Source of the DNA: Acidimicrobiia bacterium
GTDB lineage: Bacteria > Actinomycetota > Acidimicrobiia > Acidimicrobiales > Poriferisodalaceae
NCBI GenBank assembly: GCA_022820925.1
Contig: JAJEEO010000012.1
Location: 62,001-126,000, forward strand
Length of the DNA: 64,000 nucleotides
Direction: 5' to 3'
In this document: positions 1 through 8,436 of the stretch, one piece after another
Numbering within the stretch: position 1 is the first letter of the stretch
How the letters are laid out: the number at the start of each line of letters is the position of its first letter
The notes under the pieces: model-generated
Told to the model about the DNA's origin: nothing
The model's database searches: none
What the model saw: only the letters and a program-made list of their open reading frames with translations
Made by a program: the position numbers and the translations under genes

Positions 1-504
1 AGGCTCGCCGCGTACGGCTTCTGCACGCTCGAGCGCGTCGGCGGTGATCCGACTGTGCTGATGGGTGCCGGCGCAACACGCCGCTCGGCGCGTCGTGACA
101 GCGCCCTGCGCGCGATGGTGACCGATCAGCTGCGCCGGGCAGTGCTGGCATTTCCGGACGAAGACGTGCTGGTGGCCTGCCAGATGGCCGACGCCGCTGC
201 ATTTGTGGCATACAAGCCGCTGGACCGGGTGGTGCCGCGGCCTGGTTACGAACCCAACGGCGAGGACCGAGCCTGGGGACGCCGGCTTGCGAAGCGTTTC
301 GACGTCCAGGGCGAGTACAAGGCGCGAGAGTTCAAGGTGTACGGCGACGGCGGACCTTCGTTCGTGCTGAACCACACCGCCGCACGGCCTGAGAAAACCT
401 CCCCGGAACTCAACGCGCTGTTTGATGATTACGACGCGGCCAACGGCGATGCGATGATTGCATTCGGCTGGGCCAGCCGGGAAGATCTCGCCAAGCTGCT
501 GTAG
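1..504 (+). CDS. Uncharacterised protein, 5' end outside the window
   Basis: The reading frame is open from the first base of the window and ends with TAG at 502-504, so only the last 167 codons are visible. An internal ATG at 55 exists, but the in-frame residues before it (ending LERVGGDPTV) read as normal protein, so the true start is probably upstream. The visible part has no signal peptide, membrane segment or metal motif that I can recognise; it is a soluble mixed alpha/beta-looking sequence ending ASREDLAKLL. The nitroreductase-like gene begins 12 bases later on the same strand, so the two may be cotranscribed. I do not recognise the family and assign no function. Confidence 0.6.
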   Translation, partial: RLAAYGFCTLERVGGDPTVLMGAGATRRSARRDSALRAMVTDQLRRAVLAFPDEDVLVACQMADAAAFVAYKPLDRVVPRPGYEPNGEDRAWGRRLAKRFDVQGEYKAREFKVYGDGGPSFVLNHTAARPEKTSPELNALFDDYDAANGDAMIAFGWASREDLAKLL

Positions 505-515
505 GGCCACGGCAC

Positions 516-1235
516 TTGCGGGCTCATGCCGGGCTGGCCCACGCGCCCAACCCTGTGACAGGGGCGTTCAGCGATCTCGCTCGCCGCCGCAGGATGACCA
601 GACACTTTCTGGCCGATCCTGTCGATAACGCATTGCTCATGCGCATTCTCGACACCGCCCGCCGGGTGCCATCTGCTGGAAATTCGCAGGGGTTCGACTT
701 CGTGGTTCTTTGTGGACCCCATGAGACGGCTCGTTACTGGGACACCGCATTGCCCGCTGACCGCCGCGGGAGCTTTCGCTGGGCCTCGCTGCTGGCCTGC
801 CCGGTCCTCGTCACCGTCTGGGCAGATCCTCAGGCATACATCGAGCGCTACGCGGAGCCTGACAAGGAACGCTCCGGACTCGGATCTGGCACAGATGCCT
901 GGTCCACGCCGTACTGGATGGTTGATGCCGCCTTCGCCTCGCTGGCGTTGCAGTACGCCGCGATCGACGAGGGCCTCGGGGTGCTGTTCTTCGGCATGTT
1001 TGACCACGCTCCCGCGGTCGGTGCGATGCTCGGCGTTCCGTCCATCCACGAGCCCATCGGAGTGGTGGCCGTGGGTTGGCCCGATCGCGACGCCGAAGCA
1101 TCCGCCCTAGGGGCCGCAAGCCAAGACCGGCCCCGTCGCCCGCTGATTGCCGACGCTGCGCACGTCGAGGCGCTGGCGACCTCGACTGCGCCGAACCGAC
1201 CGCTGGTTCACTGGGGGAGCTGGCTGGGCCGCTAG
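516..1235 (+). CDS. Nitroreductase family protein (FMN-dependent)
   Basis: A protein of about 239 residues with the nitroreductase-fold layout. There is an N-terminal RRRRMTRHF segment followed by PVD, then RRVPSAGNSQGFDF (the Arg/Ser/Asn FMN-phosphate region). The middle holds a helix-rich AFASLALQYAAIDEGLGVLFFG stretch, and the C-terminal GVVAVGWPDRDA matches the usual GxPxD-type end. Members reduce nitro groups, quinones or enones with NAD(P)H; the substrate here cannot be told. The start is uncertain. TTG at 516 has AGGG nine bases upstream, while GTG at 555 would give a more typical N-terminus. It follows the partial gene closely and precedes the DUF35/thiolase pair, so a role in catabolism is plausible but inferred. 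Confidence 0.8.
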   Translation: MRAHAGLAHAPNPVTGAFSDLARRRRMTRHFLADPVDNALLMRILDTARRVPSAGNSQGFDFVVLCGPHETARYWDTALPADRRGSFRWASLLACPVLVTVWADPQAYIERYAEPDKERSGLGSGTDAWSTPYWMVDAAFASLALQYAAIDEGLGVLFFGMFDHAPAVGAMLGVPSIHEPIGVVAVGWPDRDAEASALGAASQDRPRRPLIADAAHVEALATSTAPNRPLVHWGSWLGR

Positions 1236-1347
1236 CCGGCACAGACCGAAGCAGTCGACTGCAGGCGGGCCACTGGTACATTGCTGCCGGGCGATCGCTC
1301 TGGGGACCTGGCTCTCGCACTGGTCCCGATGGGGGAGGGAATCCGAC

Positions 1348-1779
1348 GTGGGCGAGCAGACTGCGCCAGATGAGACCGGACCGAAGCAGATCTCCATGGT
1401 CGAATACCTGAAACTAGGAGACGAGCCTCACCTGGTCGCCAACGTCTGCGAAGCGTGCGGAGCCAGCTACTTCGATCGGCGAAACGCCTGTGCCGCATGC
1501 GGCGCACGCGAGTTCTCGACCGAACGGCTGGCCAATACCGGCGAGGTACGGACCTTCACCATCGTGCATCGTGCAGCGCGGGGCGTTCCAGCTCCCTACA
1601 TCTCCGCCGTCGTGGATCTCGACGGAGGCGGGCGGGTCAAGAGCAACATCATCAACATCGAGCCCAACCCCGCCAATGTGACCCTCGGCATGCGAGTGCG
1701 CCTCGCCACCTACGTGACTGCCACCGACGACGACGGCAACGAGGCCGTCGCCTTCGGATACGAGCCCGCAGCCGCCTGA
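1348..1779 (+). CDS. DUF35 OB-fold / zinc-ribbon protein (thiolase partner)
   Basis: A 143-residue protein. The N-terminal rubredoxin-like zinc ribbon shows two Cys pairs, CEACG and CAACG, about 15 residues apart. An OB fold follows (VRTFTIVHRA, then GMRVRLATYVT). Proteins of this DUF35/ChsH2-C type bind thiolases or MaoC hydratases and are thought to channel acyl-CoA. GTG at 1348 is chosen because GGGGGAGGGA lies just upstream; longer versions of the frame extend into noncoding-looking sequence. The thiolase gene starts 66 bases downstream on the same strand, the usual arrangement for this pair in actinomycetes. Confidence 0.88.
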   Translation: MGEQTAPDETGPKQISMVEYLKLGDEPHLVANVCEACGASYFDRRNACAACGAREFSTERLANTGEVRTFTIVHRAARGVPAPYISAVVDLDGGGRVKSNIINIEPNPANVTLGMRVRLATYVTATDDDGNEAVAFGYEPAAA

Positions 1780-1845
1780 GCCTGTCCCCTTTCGGCCCGA
1801 ACCTGCCAACCGACGAGCAACTTCACCTACAGAAAGCGAACACCG

Positions 1846-3057
1846 ATGAGCAACCAAGACCCTGTGTGGATTCTCGGCACATCGATGACCAAGTTCGGCC
1901 GCTATGCCGACAAAGACCTCATAGACCTGGCTGCAGAAGCCTCGCTCGGCGCGCTCGATGACGGCGGTGTGGCCATGGGCGAGATGGACATCCTGGCGGC
2001 CGGTTGCCTGTACGAGGCCAACGGCGGTGTCGGCCAACGCCTGCAGAAGCAGCTCGGCCAGACCGGCATTCCTGTGTACAACGTGGCCAATGCCTGCGCC
2101 ACCGGCGCCACCGCAGTGCGGACGGTGATGATGGCGATCAAGGCCGGCGAGGCGCAGATGGGCCTGGCAGTCGGCGTCGAGCAGATGGGCAAGATGGGCA
2201 TGCTCGGTGCCGATCGGGCCGCTCGCTCCGACAAGCAGGTGTTCGAGCGCAAGGGACGCTTCGGCTCTGTCGTCGGCGTCGAGGGACGGCTCGGCACCAA
2301 CATGATGCCCGGCGTCTTTGCGCAGGCCGGGATGGAGTACGCCTACGAGAACGACGGTGTCGGCTTCGAGCAGTTCGCCAAAGTGGCGCAGAAGAACCAC
2401 GAGCACTCCACGCTGAACCCGCTGGCGCAGTACCGCAAAGCATTCACCCTTGACGAGGTCATGAGCTCGGAGGTGATCGCCTACCCGAACACGCTGCTGA
2501 TGTGCTGCCCGACCGGCGACGGCTCGGCAGCGGTGGTGCTGGTCTCCGACGAGAAGCTCAAGACGCTGCCGCGTGAACAGCAACGCCGTGCGGTCAAGGT
2601 CTCGGCGTCGGTGCTGACCTCAGATCCGTGGACCGAAGGCTGCCAAGTGCAACCCGACGTCAATACGCTGACCCGCAACGCCGCTGATGCCGCCTACGAG
2701 GTGTCAGGCGTCGATCCTGCCGATCTCGACCTGGTGGAGCTGCACGACTGCTTCGCCACGGCTGAGCTGCGGCACTACGACAACCTGCGGCTGTGCGAGC
2801 CCGGCGGTGCCGGCGAGTGGATCGACAAAGGCGGCCCATGGCGCGACGGAGAGATCCCGGTGAACGTGTCTGGCGGCCTGCTGTCCAAGGGGCACCCCAT
2901 CGGTGCGACCGGTGTGGCCAACCTGTTCGAGGTTGCCACCCACCTCCGCGGCGAAGCCGGTGACCGCCAGGTGCCCGACGCCAAAGTCGGCTTGGCGCAC
3001 GTGATCGGCCTCGGCTCCAGCTGCGGCGTGCACATCCTGGAGCGTTCGGGGCTCTAG
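1846..3057 (+). CDS. Thiolase family protein (SCP2/lipid-transfer type)
   Basis: A 403-residue protein of the SCP2/acetyl-CoA acetyltransferase-like thiolase group. The nucleophilic Cys lies in NVANACATGATAV. The LHDCFATAEL segment supplies a conserved His, and the C-terminal catalytic pair is visible as GHPIGATG and LGSSCGVHIL. In actinomycetes these enzymes pair with DUF35 proteins for thiolysis or retro-aldol cleavage of CoA thioesters, for example in sterol or fatty-acid side-chain breakdown; the substrate here is unknown. It follows the DUF35 gene and is probably translated from the same message. Its TAG stop codon lies in the loop of the first of three hairpins. Confidence 0.9.
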   Translation: MSNQDPVWILGTSMTKFGRYADKDLIDLAAEASLGALDDGGVAMGEMDILAAGCLYEANGGVGQRLQKQLGQTGIPVYNVANACATGATAVRTVMMAIKAGEAQMGLAVGVEQMGKMGMLGADRAARSDKQVFERKGRFGSVVGVEGRLGTNMMPGVFAQAGMEYAYENDGVGFEQFAKVAQKNHEHSTLNPLAQYRKAFTLDEVMSSEVIAYPNTLLMCCPTGDGSAAVVLVSDEKLKTLPREQQRRAVKVSASVLTSDPWTEGCQVQPDVNTLTRNAADAAYEVSGVDPADLDLVELHDCFATAELRHYDNLRLCEPGGAGEWIDKGGPWRDGEIPVNVSGGLLSKGHPIGATGVANLFEVATHLRGEAGDRQVPDAKVGLAHVIGLGSSCGVHILERSGL

Positions 3058-3142
3058 CCCGAGCGCGACCCCAATAACACTGGCGTTCGGGCCTCTAGCC
3101 CGAACGCGGCCCTCAAGTACCGGCGCTCCGGCCGCTAGCGCC
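3042..3142. repeat. Three tandem hairpins, about 41-bp period, at the thiolase gene end
   Basis: Copy 1 (3042-3066) pairs GCGTTCGGG with CCCGAGCGC with one mismatch, around a loop holding the thiolase stop codon. Copy 2 (3083-3107) is a perfect 9-bp stem, GCGTTCGGG with CCCGAACGC, with the same CTCTAG loop motif. Copy 3 (3122-3142) pairs GGCGCT with AGCGCC. The first two copies are 41 bases apart. They may end transcription or stabilise the 3' end, but no T-run follows. Confidence 0.75.
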
Positions 3143-3218
3143 ATGTGAGCGGGCTACGGCGCGCGCAAGATTCAACGAAATTCATTGGCTGTCAGAGCGA
3201 GGCTGTCGCTACGTTCGC

Positions 3219-3288
3219 GAGAGGGCCAGCCTCGCGGGTGGGAAGCGCCTTTCGGACTCGGCCACCACCCTGCTGAGGCTGGCCTCTC
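3219..3288. repeat. Long imperfect inverted repeat between convergent genes
   Basis: The segment 3219-3241 is nearly the reverse complement of 3265-3288 (GAGAGG-CCAGCCTC cores), with a 23-base spacer. It lies between the rightward thiolase and the leftward LLM gene. A bidirectional terminator is the simplest reading, although T-runs are lacking. The surrounding 3143-3323 stretch holds no gene that I can support. Confidence 0.6.
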
Positions 3289-3323
3289 CGGCCACTGTAC
3301 TGCGTCGGGAATCGCAGGAAGGC

Positions 3324-4211
3324 CTAGTTTTCGAACGCCTCGAGGGTGGGTGTCAGCTCGTCGAGGTACTGCAGAGTTTCGTCGGCTGAGGGCAGGTCGA
3401 AGTTGACGGGCGTGAGGATGAACTGGCTCACGCCGGCTTCGGCGTAGGACTCCAGCCTGTCCATTCGGGGCCGGCCCCAGATGTAAAGCGTGATCGGGAT
3501 GTCGTCGGCGTCATCGCGCCCCGCTTCAGCAGCAAGACGGCGGAAGCGTTCGATGCCTCCGAGCACGTCGGGCTTGCCGGTGGTGTTCATGACACCCACG
3601 TCGATGGGTGCCCATTCGTCGGCGTACTCCGCCGCATGCTGGATGCCCAGCGGGCCGGCGTTGCCGAGCGCGATGGGCACTGTGTCGTTCGTGGGTTTTG
3701 GGTAGATCCACGACTCGCTGTAGCTGTCCCACTCGCCCTCGAATGCGGGCACGGGATCGTCCGCCCATATCGAGCGCATCGCAGCGATGCGCTCGCGCAT
3801 GGCGCCGTAGCGGCGGCTGAAGGGCATGTCTGGGCGATGGTCGGCGAGTTCCTCCTTGTTCCAGCCGACGCCGACGCCCAGTACCACACGGCCGCTGGCC
3901 AGCACGTCGGCGCTCGCGACGGTGCGGGCGAGGTCGATGAGGTCGTGCTGGAGGATGAGGCAGATGCCGGTGCCGAGCGTGATCTGGCTGGTCCGTGCCG
4001 CGGCGACGCCGATGGAGACGAACGGGTCCATCATGTGGAAGTAGGTGCCGGGGAGCTGGCCGCCGTTCGGATATGGGCTCTCGCGGGAGGTCGGGATGTG
4101 GGTGTGCTCGGGGTACCACACCGATGCGAAGCCGCGTTCTTCAAGTTCTTGCGCCAGGTCGCCTGGATCGATGCCGCCGTAGTGATTGCCTGTCAGGTAT
4201 CCGAACTTCAT
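3324..4211 (-). CDS. LLM-class F420-dependent oxidoreductase
   Basis: A 295-residue bacterial luciferase-like TIM barrel. It opens with MKFGYLTGNH. Next come SVWYPEHTHIPTS, ITLGTGICLILQHDLIDLART and the VLGVGVGWNKEEL segment typical of the F420-using LLM branch, followed by an ALGNAGPLGIQHAAEYADEW-like region. The closest recognisable group is the TIGR03619-type family. Members use reduced F420 or FMN to oxidise or reduce varied substrates, and the reaction here is unknown. It lies 24 bases after the SDR gene on the same strand and is probably the last gene of the glnS-containing transcript. The start codon has no obvious ribosome binding site. Confidence 0.85.
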   Translation of the reverse strand: MKFGYLTGNHYGGIDPGDLAQELEERGFASVWYPEHTHIPTSRESPYPNGGQLPGTYFHMMDPFVSIGVAAARTSQITLGTGICLILQHDLIDLARTVASADVLASGRVVLGVGVGWNKEELADHRPDMPFSRRYGAMRERIAAMRSIWADDPVPAFEGEWDSYSESWIYPKPTNDTVPIALGNAGPLGIQHAAEYADEWAPIDVGVMNTTGKPDVLGGIERFRRLAAEAGRDDADDIPITLYIWGRPRMDRLESYAEAGVSQFILTPVNFDLPSADETLQYLDELTPTLEAFEN

Positions 4212-4235
4212 GGCGCGCAGCCTAGGAACCGGGAG

Positions 4236-4979
4236 TCACCCGCGGCCGACCAGTGGCATTCCGTTGGCCATAACGGTCATGGTGAGCACATTGGTGTCGG
4301 GCGGAAGCTCGGCCATGTACAGCACCGCCTTCGCAACATGTGACACATCCATCACGGGCTCGGTTCGCACGGTGCCGTCGGCCTGGGGCACGCCCGTTGC
4401 CATGGCCGACGTCAGCGGGGACTCGGCGTTGCCGACGTCGATCTGGCCGACGGTGATGCCATGGTCGCGGCCTTCGAGCGAGAGTGCCTTGGTCAACCCG
4501 GTGATGGCGTGCTTGGTGGCGGTGTACGGCGATGAGTTCGGCCGTGGCGTCTGTGCCGACACTGATCCGTTGTTGATGATGCGTCCCCCGGAGGGATCCT
4601 GGCGTTTCATCTGCGCGAACGCAGCGCGGGCGCACAGCCACGATCCGGTCAGGTTCACCCCGACCGTGGCCAGCCAGTCGTCAACGGGCAGCTCGTCCAC
4701 CGGCACTGGTCGGGTGCCCATGCCGGCATTGTTGAACAAGAGGTCGACGCGGCCGAATTGTTCGACTGCTGCGGCGAAGAGGGCGTCCACGTCAGACGGA
4801 TCCGACACATCGGCGGTCACAGCAAGTGCGTCGGCGGTGCACTGACCTACCACCTCGTCCAGCAGCTTTCTGCGGCGGCCGCACACGACCGTCTGCCAAC
4901 CGGCCGCTGAGAGCTCCAGCGCACTCGCCTTGCCGATTCCCGTGCCACCGCCCGTGATGACTGCCACGCCCTTGTTCAT
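4236..4979 (-). CDS. SDR family NAD(P)-dependent oxidoreductase
   Basis: A 247-residue classical short-chain dehydrogenase. The coenzyme site is TGGGTGIGKASAL near the N-terminus, NNAG is present, and the catalytic Ser, Tyr and Lys lie in NGSVSA and SPYTATKHA (YxxxK). A longer frame starts at 5024, but ATG 4979 is preferred because MNKGVAVITGGG is the normal start for the fold. Its ATG also overlaps the glnS stop as ATGA, which suggests translational coupling. The substrate is unknown. The LLM oxidoreductase follows on the same strand. Confidence 0.9.
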   Translation of the reverse strand: MNKGVAVITGGGTGIGKASALELSAAGWQTVVCGRRRKLLDEVVGQCTADALAVTADVSDPSDVDALFAAAVEQFGRVDLLFNNAGMGTRPVPVDELPVDDWLATVGVNLTGSWLCARAAFAQMKRQDPSGGRIINNGSVSAQTPRPNSSPYTATKHAITGLTKALSLEGRDHGITVGQIDVGNAESPLTSAMATGVPQADGTVRTEPVMDVSHVAKAVLYMAELPPDTNVLTMTVMANGMPLVGRG

Positions 4980-6751
4980 CGTCGTTTTCCTTGCTGTTGC
5001 TGGCGCTTCTGGATGTTCGCCCACTCATCGCGCAGACCGACGGTGCGGTGGAAGAGCGGTGAGCCGGCACTGTCCGAGCCTGAGCCGTCGGCACAGAAGT
5101 AGCCGAGGCGTTCGAACTGCACCACGTGGCCCGGAGCGATGTCGGCGATAGCGGGTTCGGCGACCCCGGCGCACAGCTCGCGGGAGTTCGGATGCAGGTC
5201 GTCGAGCGGATCACCGGTGCGCTCGCCCGGAAGCTGGGCATCGAAGAGCCGTTCGTACAGCGTCGCTTCGATTGGCACGGCGTGCGCGGCGCTGACCCAA
5301 TGGATGGTGGCCTTGACCTTGCGACCGTCCGGGGCCTGACCGCCGGAGGTCTCGGGGTCGTAGGTGCAGTGCACCTCGTTGACATTCCCGTCAGCGTCGG
5401 CCACTGCGTCGGTGCAGCGAACGAAATAGCCGGCGCGCAACCGCACCTCGCGTCCCGGCGCCAACCGGAAGTACTTGGGCGGCGCTTCCAGCCGGAAGTC
5501 GTCCTGCTCGATCCACAATGTCCCGCTGAAGGGCACCTGCCGGGTGCCGGCCGATGGATCCTCGGGATTGTTGACCGCTTGCCGGTACTCGACGAGGGGC
5601 TCGCCGTCATCGTCGGTCGGCCAATTGGTGATCACCAGCTTCAGCGGTCGCAGTACGGCCATCCGCCGGGGCGCGGTGGCATTCAGCTCGGTGCGCACGA
5701 ACGACTCCAGCAGCTCGGGAGCGTGACGGCTGTTGGTGCGTGCGACTCCGATGAACGCACAGAATTCCCGGATGGCCGAAGGCGGGTAGCCGCGCCGGCG
5801 CAGCGCCCGCAGCGTCGGCAGCCGGGGATCGTCCCAGCCGTCCACACGGCCGCCTTCCACCAGACGGCGGAGGATCCGCTTCGAGGTGATGGTGTGGGTC
5901 AGCTCGAGGCGGGCGAACTCGGTCTGATGGGGCCGGTCGCCCCGATGACCCAGCTCGGCGAGCGGGAGGTGCTCCAGGTACCAGTCGTACAGCGCCCGGT
6001 TGTCGCGGAACTCCAGCGTGCACAGCGAATGGGTGACGCCTTCGATGGCATCGCTCTGGCCGTGAGCCCAGTCGTAGGTGGGATAGATGCACCAGCGATC
6101 GCCGCTGCGGTAGTGGTGCTCGTGGCGGATGCGGTACATCACGGGATCGCGCATCTGCATGTTCTCGTGCTGCATGTCGACACGGGCCCGCAGCACCCTG
6201 CTGCCTTCGGGGTGCTGACCAGCGGCCATCTCGCGGAACAGGCGCAGGTTCTCGGGGGCTTCCCGATCCCGGTAGGGGCTCTCGATGCCCGGCTGCCCGA
6301 AGCCCCCCCGCCCCGCTGAAATGGTCTCCGCGTCCTGGTCGTCGACGTAGGCCAAGCCTCGCTCGATCAGGTGTTCCGCCCATGCGTAGAGCTGTTCGAA
6401 GTAGTCCGAGGCAAAGCGAACCTCGTCGGGCTCGAAGCCCAGCCATTTCACGTCGTCGACGATGGACTCGACGTACTCGGGACTCTCGGTTGCGGGATTC
6501 GTGTCGTCGAAGCGCAGAAAGCAGCGGCCGCCGAACTCGGAGGCCACCGTGAAGTCCAAGCAGATCGCCTTGGCATGGCCGATGTGGAGATAGCCGTTCG
6601 GTTCGGGCGGGAAGCGGGTCTGGACCCGGCCTGCGAAACGTTCCGACGCCACGTCCGCCTCGACTTGGTCTCGAATGAAGTCGCGACTGCCGCCGTTCGC
6701 GGACTCGTTGGGAGGGGCGGCTGAGCTGAAGGGCCCGAGGGGGTCAGTCAC
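4976..6751 (-). CDS. glnS: Glutamine--tRNA ligase
   Basis: A 591-residue class I aminoacyl-tRNA synthetase. The HIGH motif is in PPEPNGYLHIGHAKAI, the KMSKS-like motif is ITSKRILRRL, and YPTYDWAHGQSDAIEGVTHS is diagnostic of GlnRS. The C-terminal anticodon-binding beta barrels follow (for example RPLKLVITNWP and EQDDFRLEAPPKYFRLAPG). It charges tRNA-Gln directly. Many actinobacteria use the GatCAB amidotransferase route instead, so a GlnRS is a mildly informative trait. The GTG start lies 6 bases after the SCO6745-family gene, and its stop overlaps the SDR start. Confidence 0.96.
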   Translation of the reverse strand: MTDPLGPFSSAAPPNESANGGSRDFIRDQVEADVASERFAGRVQTRFPPEPNGYLHIGHAKAICLDFTVASEFGGRCFLRFDDTNPATESPEYVESIVDDVKWLGFEPDEVRFASDYFEQLYAWAEHLIERGLAYVDDQDAETISAGRGGFGQPGIESPYRDREAPENLRLFREMAAGQHPEGSRVLRARVDMQHENMQMRDPVMYRIRHEHHYRSGDRWCIYPTYDWAHGQSDAIEGVTHSLCTLEFRDNRALYDWYLEHLPLAELGHRGDRPHQTEFARLELTHTITSKRILRRLVEGGRVDGWDDPRLPTLRALRRRGYPPSAIREFCAFIGVARTNSRHAPELLESFVRTELNATAPRRMAVLRPLKLVITNWPTDDDGEPLVEYRQAVNNPEDPSAGTRQVPFSGTLWIEQDDFRLEAPPKYFRLAPGREVRLRAGYFVRCTDAVADADGNVNEVHCTYDPETSGGQAPDGRKVKATIHWVSAAHAVPIEATLYERLFDAQLPGERTGDPLDDLHPNSRELCAGVAEPAIADIAPGHVVQFERLGYFCADGSGSDSAGSPLFHRTVGLRDEWANIQKRQQQQGKRR

Positions 6752-6757
6752 AGATCC

Positions 6758-7657
6758 TCAGGCGTCGACGGTGACGTGCGGAGGAGGCCAGACGCCCGCC
6801 ACGATGCCGGTTTCGACGAGGTAGCCCATGATGTGCTCGAGCCTTCCCAGCAACGCTTCAAGATCGTCAGCGGGCAGCGCGTCGGCTGCAGGCAACGACA
6901 GCCGGTCCGTATCGTGCTCGACTGCTCGGCGTGCGGCGTTGCCTTCGGGAGTCTGCTCGCCCTCAGCGGTGATCCAGCCTCGATCGATCAACCTCTGACA
7001 CGCGGCATCCCACTCGTCGGCGCTCCAGCCCCGGATCTTCTGGATGGTGGCGCCATTGCCATGACCGCCGGTGGTCATCATGACGTGGCACTCGACGGGG
7101 TCGAGATCGCCCGCGGCGAGCGCGATGTTGTGGCCGTCGAAGCGGAACTCTCGCAACAGCGTGCAGCCGTGCCAGAGGTCCATCACATCGCCGCCGCCCG
7201 TGCTGTCGCTCGGCCACGGCTCCGCTGCCCATCCTGCATAGAGCGGTCGAGCGCCGATGGGCAGGTCGCCGGCGAAGCTGCGCAGCGCAGACGCTGCCGC
7301 CGCGATCCCAGCGGGATCGGGATAGGTGCCCAGCGCCCGTTGCATCGCCTCCGTGGTGAGTTCGAGCTGGCGGGCACGGACGGCGTCGGGATCCATGATG
7401 TCCCAGCAGCTCGGCACAGCCCGTTCCACCATGCGTGGGGCGAAGTTGTAGAACACCGCCGTCACGGTCGCGGCGCTCACCCTGCCCATGGGAGCCGAGC
7501 GGTACGCGAAGTAGGCATGCCACCAGCCCTTGAACCCGTCGTCGTTGAAGCCGTAGATCTCGGGCGAGTAGTAGGCGACCGTGTGAATCGGCTCGACCGT
7601 TCGACCCAGCCGCCGGATCGGGCTGCGACGGTCCTCGGTTCGTGGGATCTCACCCAT
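6758..7657 (-). CDS. SCO6745 family protein
   Basis: A 299-residue protein matching the actinobacterial SCO6745 family. The N-terminal VEPIHTVAYYSPE, YFAYRSAPMG and FYNFAPRMVERAVPSCWD blocks are characteristic. The C-terminal half has a winged-helix look (a segment near ATIQKIRGWSADEWDAACQRLIDRGWI). The biochemical role of the family is not known to me. ATG 7657 is chosen because the family N-terminus begins there and a GAGGAG ribosome binding site lies 7 bases upstream; the frame runs further upstream but is not family-like. It is the first gene of a leftward cluster with glnS, the SDR and the LLM enzyme. Confidence 0.85.
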   Translation of the reverse strand: MGEIPRTEDRRSPIRRLGRTVEPIHTVAYYSPEIYGFNDDGFKGWWHAYFAYRSAPMGRVSAATVTAVFYNFAPRMVERAVPSCWDIMDPDAVRARQLELTTEAMQRALGTYPDPAGIAAAASALRSFAGDLPIGARPLYAGWAAEPWPSDSTGGGDVMDLWHGCTLLREFRFDGHNIALAAGDLDPVECHVMMTTGGHGNGATIQKIRGWSADEWDAACQRLIDRGWITAEGEQTPEGNAARRAVEHDTDRLSLPAADALPADDLEALLGRLEHIMGYLVETGIVAGVWPPPHVTVDA

Positions 7658-7822
7658 GTGTGCTCCTCGTACCCGTGGCTCTCGGCGTCGGCGGCTTGCG
7701 GGTGGCATCACGACCCGCCGCGATCGCCGCAATGGTATGGCGCGGCGGGCTGCACCGCAGTGCCCTGTCGGGGCCATAACAGGGGCCTGCGCCCAGAGGC
7801 TGAGCCGCCAGGCGTAGCCGTG

Positions 7823-7863
7823 GCCCGAGCGGCTCGTGAGCGCAGCGAACAAGAGCGGGGAAC
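7823..7863. repeat. Solitary copy of the 45-bp GC-rich repeat
   Basis: This segment is about 90 percent identical, by eye, to the unit of the array at 15544-15705: a GCCCGAGCGG block, then GTGAGCG, then GCGAACAAGAGCGGG. It lies in the 281-base divergent gap 7658-7938 between the SCO6745 and SRPBCC genes. That gap otherwise holds only promoter-type sequence and no gene that I can support. Confidence 0.7.
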
Positions 7864-7938
7864 AATCCGTATGGCAAAACGAAGGTTCAGGGGCCTGAAC
7901 AGCTTCGCTTGCAGGCGGGCGAAACTACGGTTTCGCCC

Positions 7939-8409
7939 ATGACCGTTCATGGAATGCAGCACGAAGCGAGTGTCGACATCGCGGCCACACCCGATGCCGT
8001 CTATGCCTTGGTGTCCGACGTGGGGCGGATGGGGGAGTGGAGCCCGGAGAACATCGGGGCGGACTGGACGAGCGACACGCCCGCTGCCGAAGGCTCGACG
8101 TTCGAAGGCCACAACCGGATTGGCGACCGCGAGTGGAGCGTGCTCTGCAAGGTGACCGTGGCCCAGCCACCGGAGTGCTTCGAGTGGGTGACCCGCCCGC
8201 AGGACCCTGAGGGCCCCTATGTGCGCTGGACCTACCGCATGACGCCCAACGAAGCGGGCGGAACCTCGCTGACCGAGATCTGGGACGTTCTCACGTTGCC
8301 ACCCACACTCCGGTTGCTGAGCGCCGAGCAGCTCGCAGAACGAGCCGAGGTCGTGCGTGCCGGCATGGCCACAACGCTCGCGGCCATCAAGGCAACCGCC
8401 GAGTCATAG
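7939..8409 (+). CDS. SRPBCC family protein (START-like, polyketide cyclase type)
   Basis: A 156-residue protein with the SRPBCC/Bet v1-like layout. The first strand and helix read HEASVDIAATPDAVYALVSDVGRMGEWSP. EGSTFEGHNR, a VTRPQDPEGPYVRWTYRM strand region and a long C-terminal helix (LSAEQLAERAEVVRAGMATTLAAIKA) follow. These small barrels bind hydrophobic ligands or act as toxin-like or cyclase proteins, and no ligand can be named. ATG 7939 places the start just before the fold; the upstream in-frame ATG at 7909 is less likely. The DUF1761 gene follows 27 bases later. Confidence 0.85.
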   Translation: MTVHGMQHEASVDIAATPDAVYALVSDVGRMGEWSPENIGADWTSDTPAAEGSTFEGHNRIGDREWSVLCKVTVAQPPECFEWVTRPQDPEGPYVRWTYRMTPNEAGGTSLTEIWDVLTLPPTLRLLSAEQLAERAEVVRAGMATTLAAIKATAES

Positions 8410-8436
8410 CTTGGCTGGGATCTCAGGAGGGCGCAT

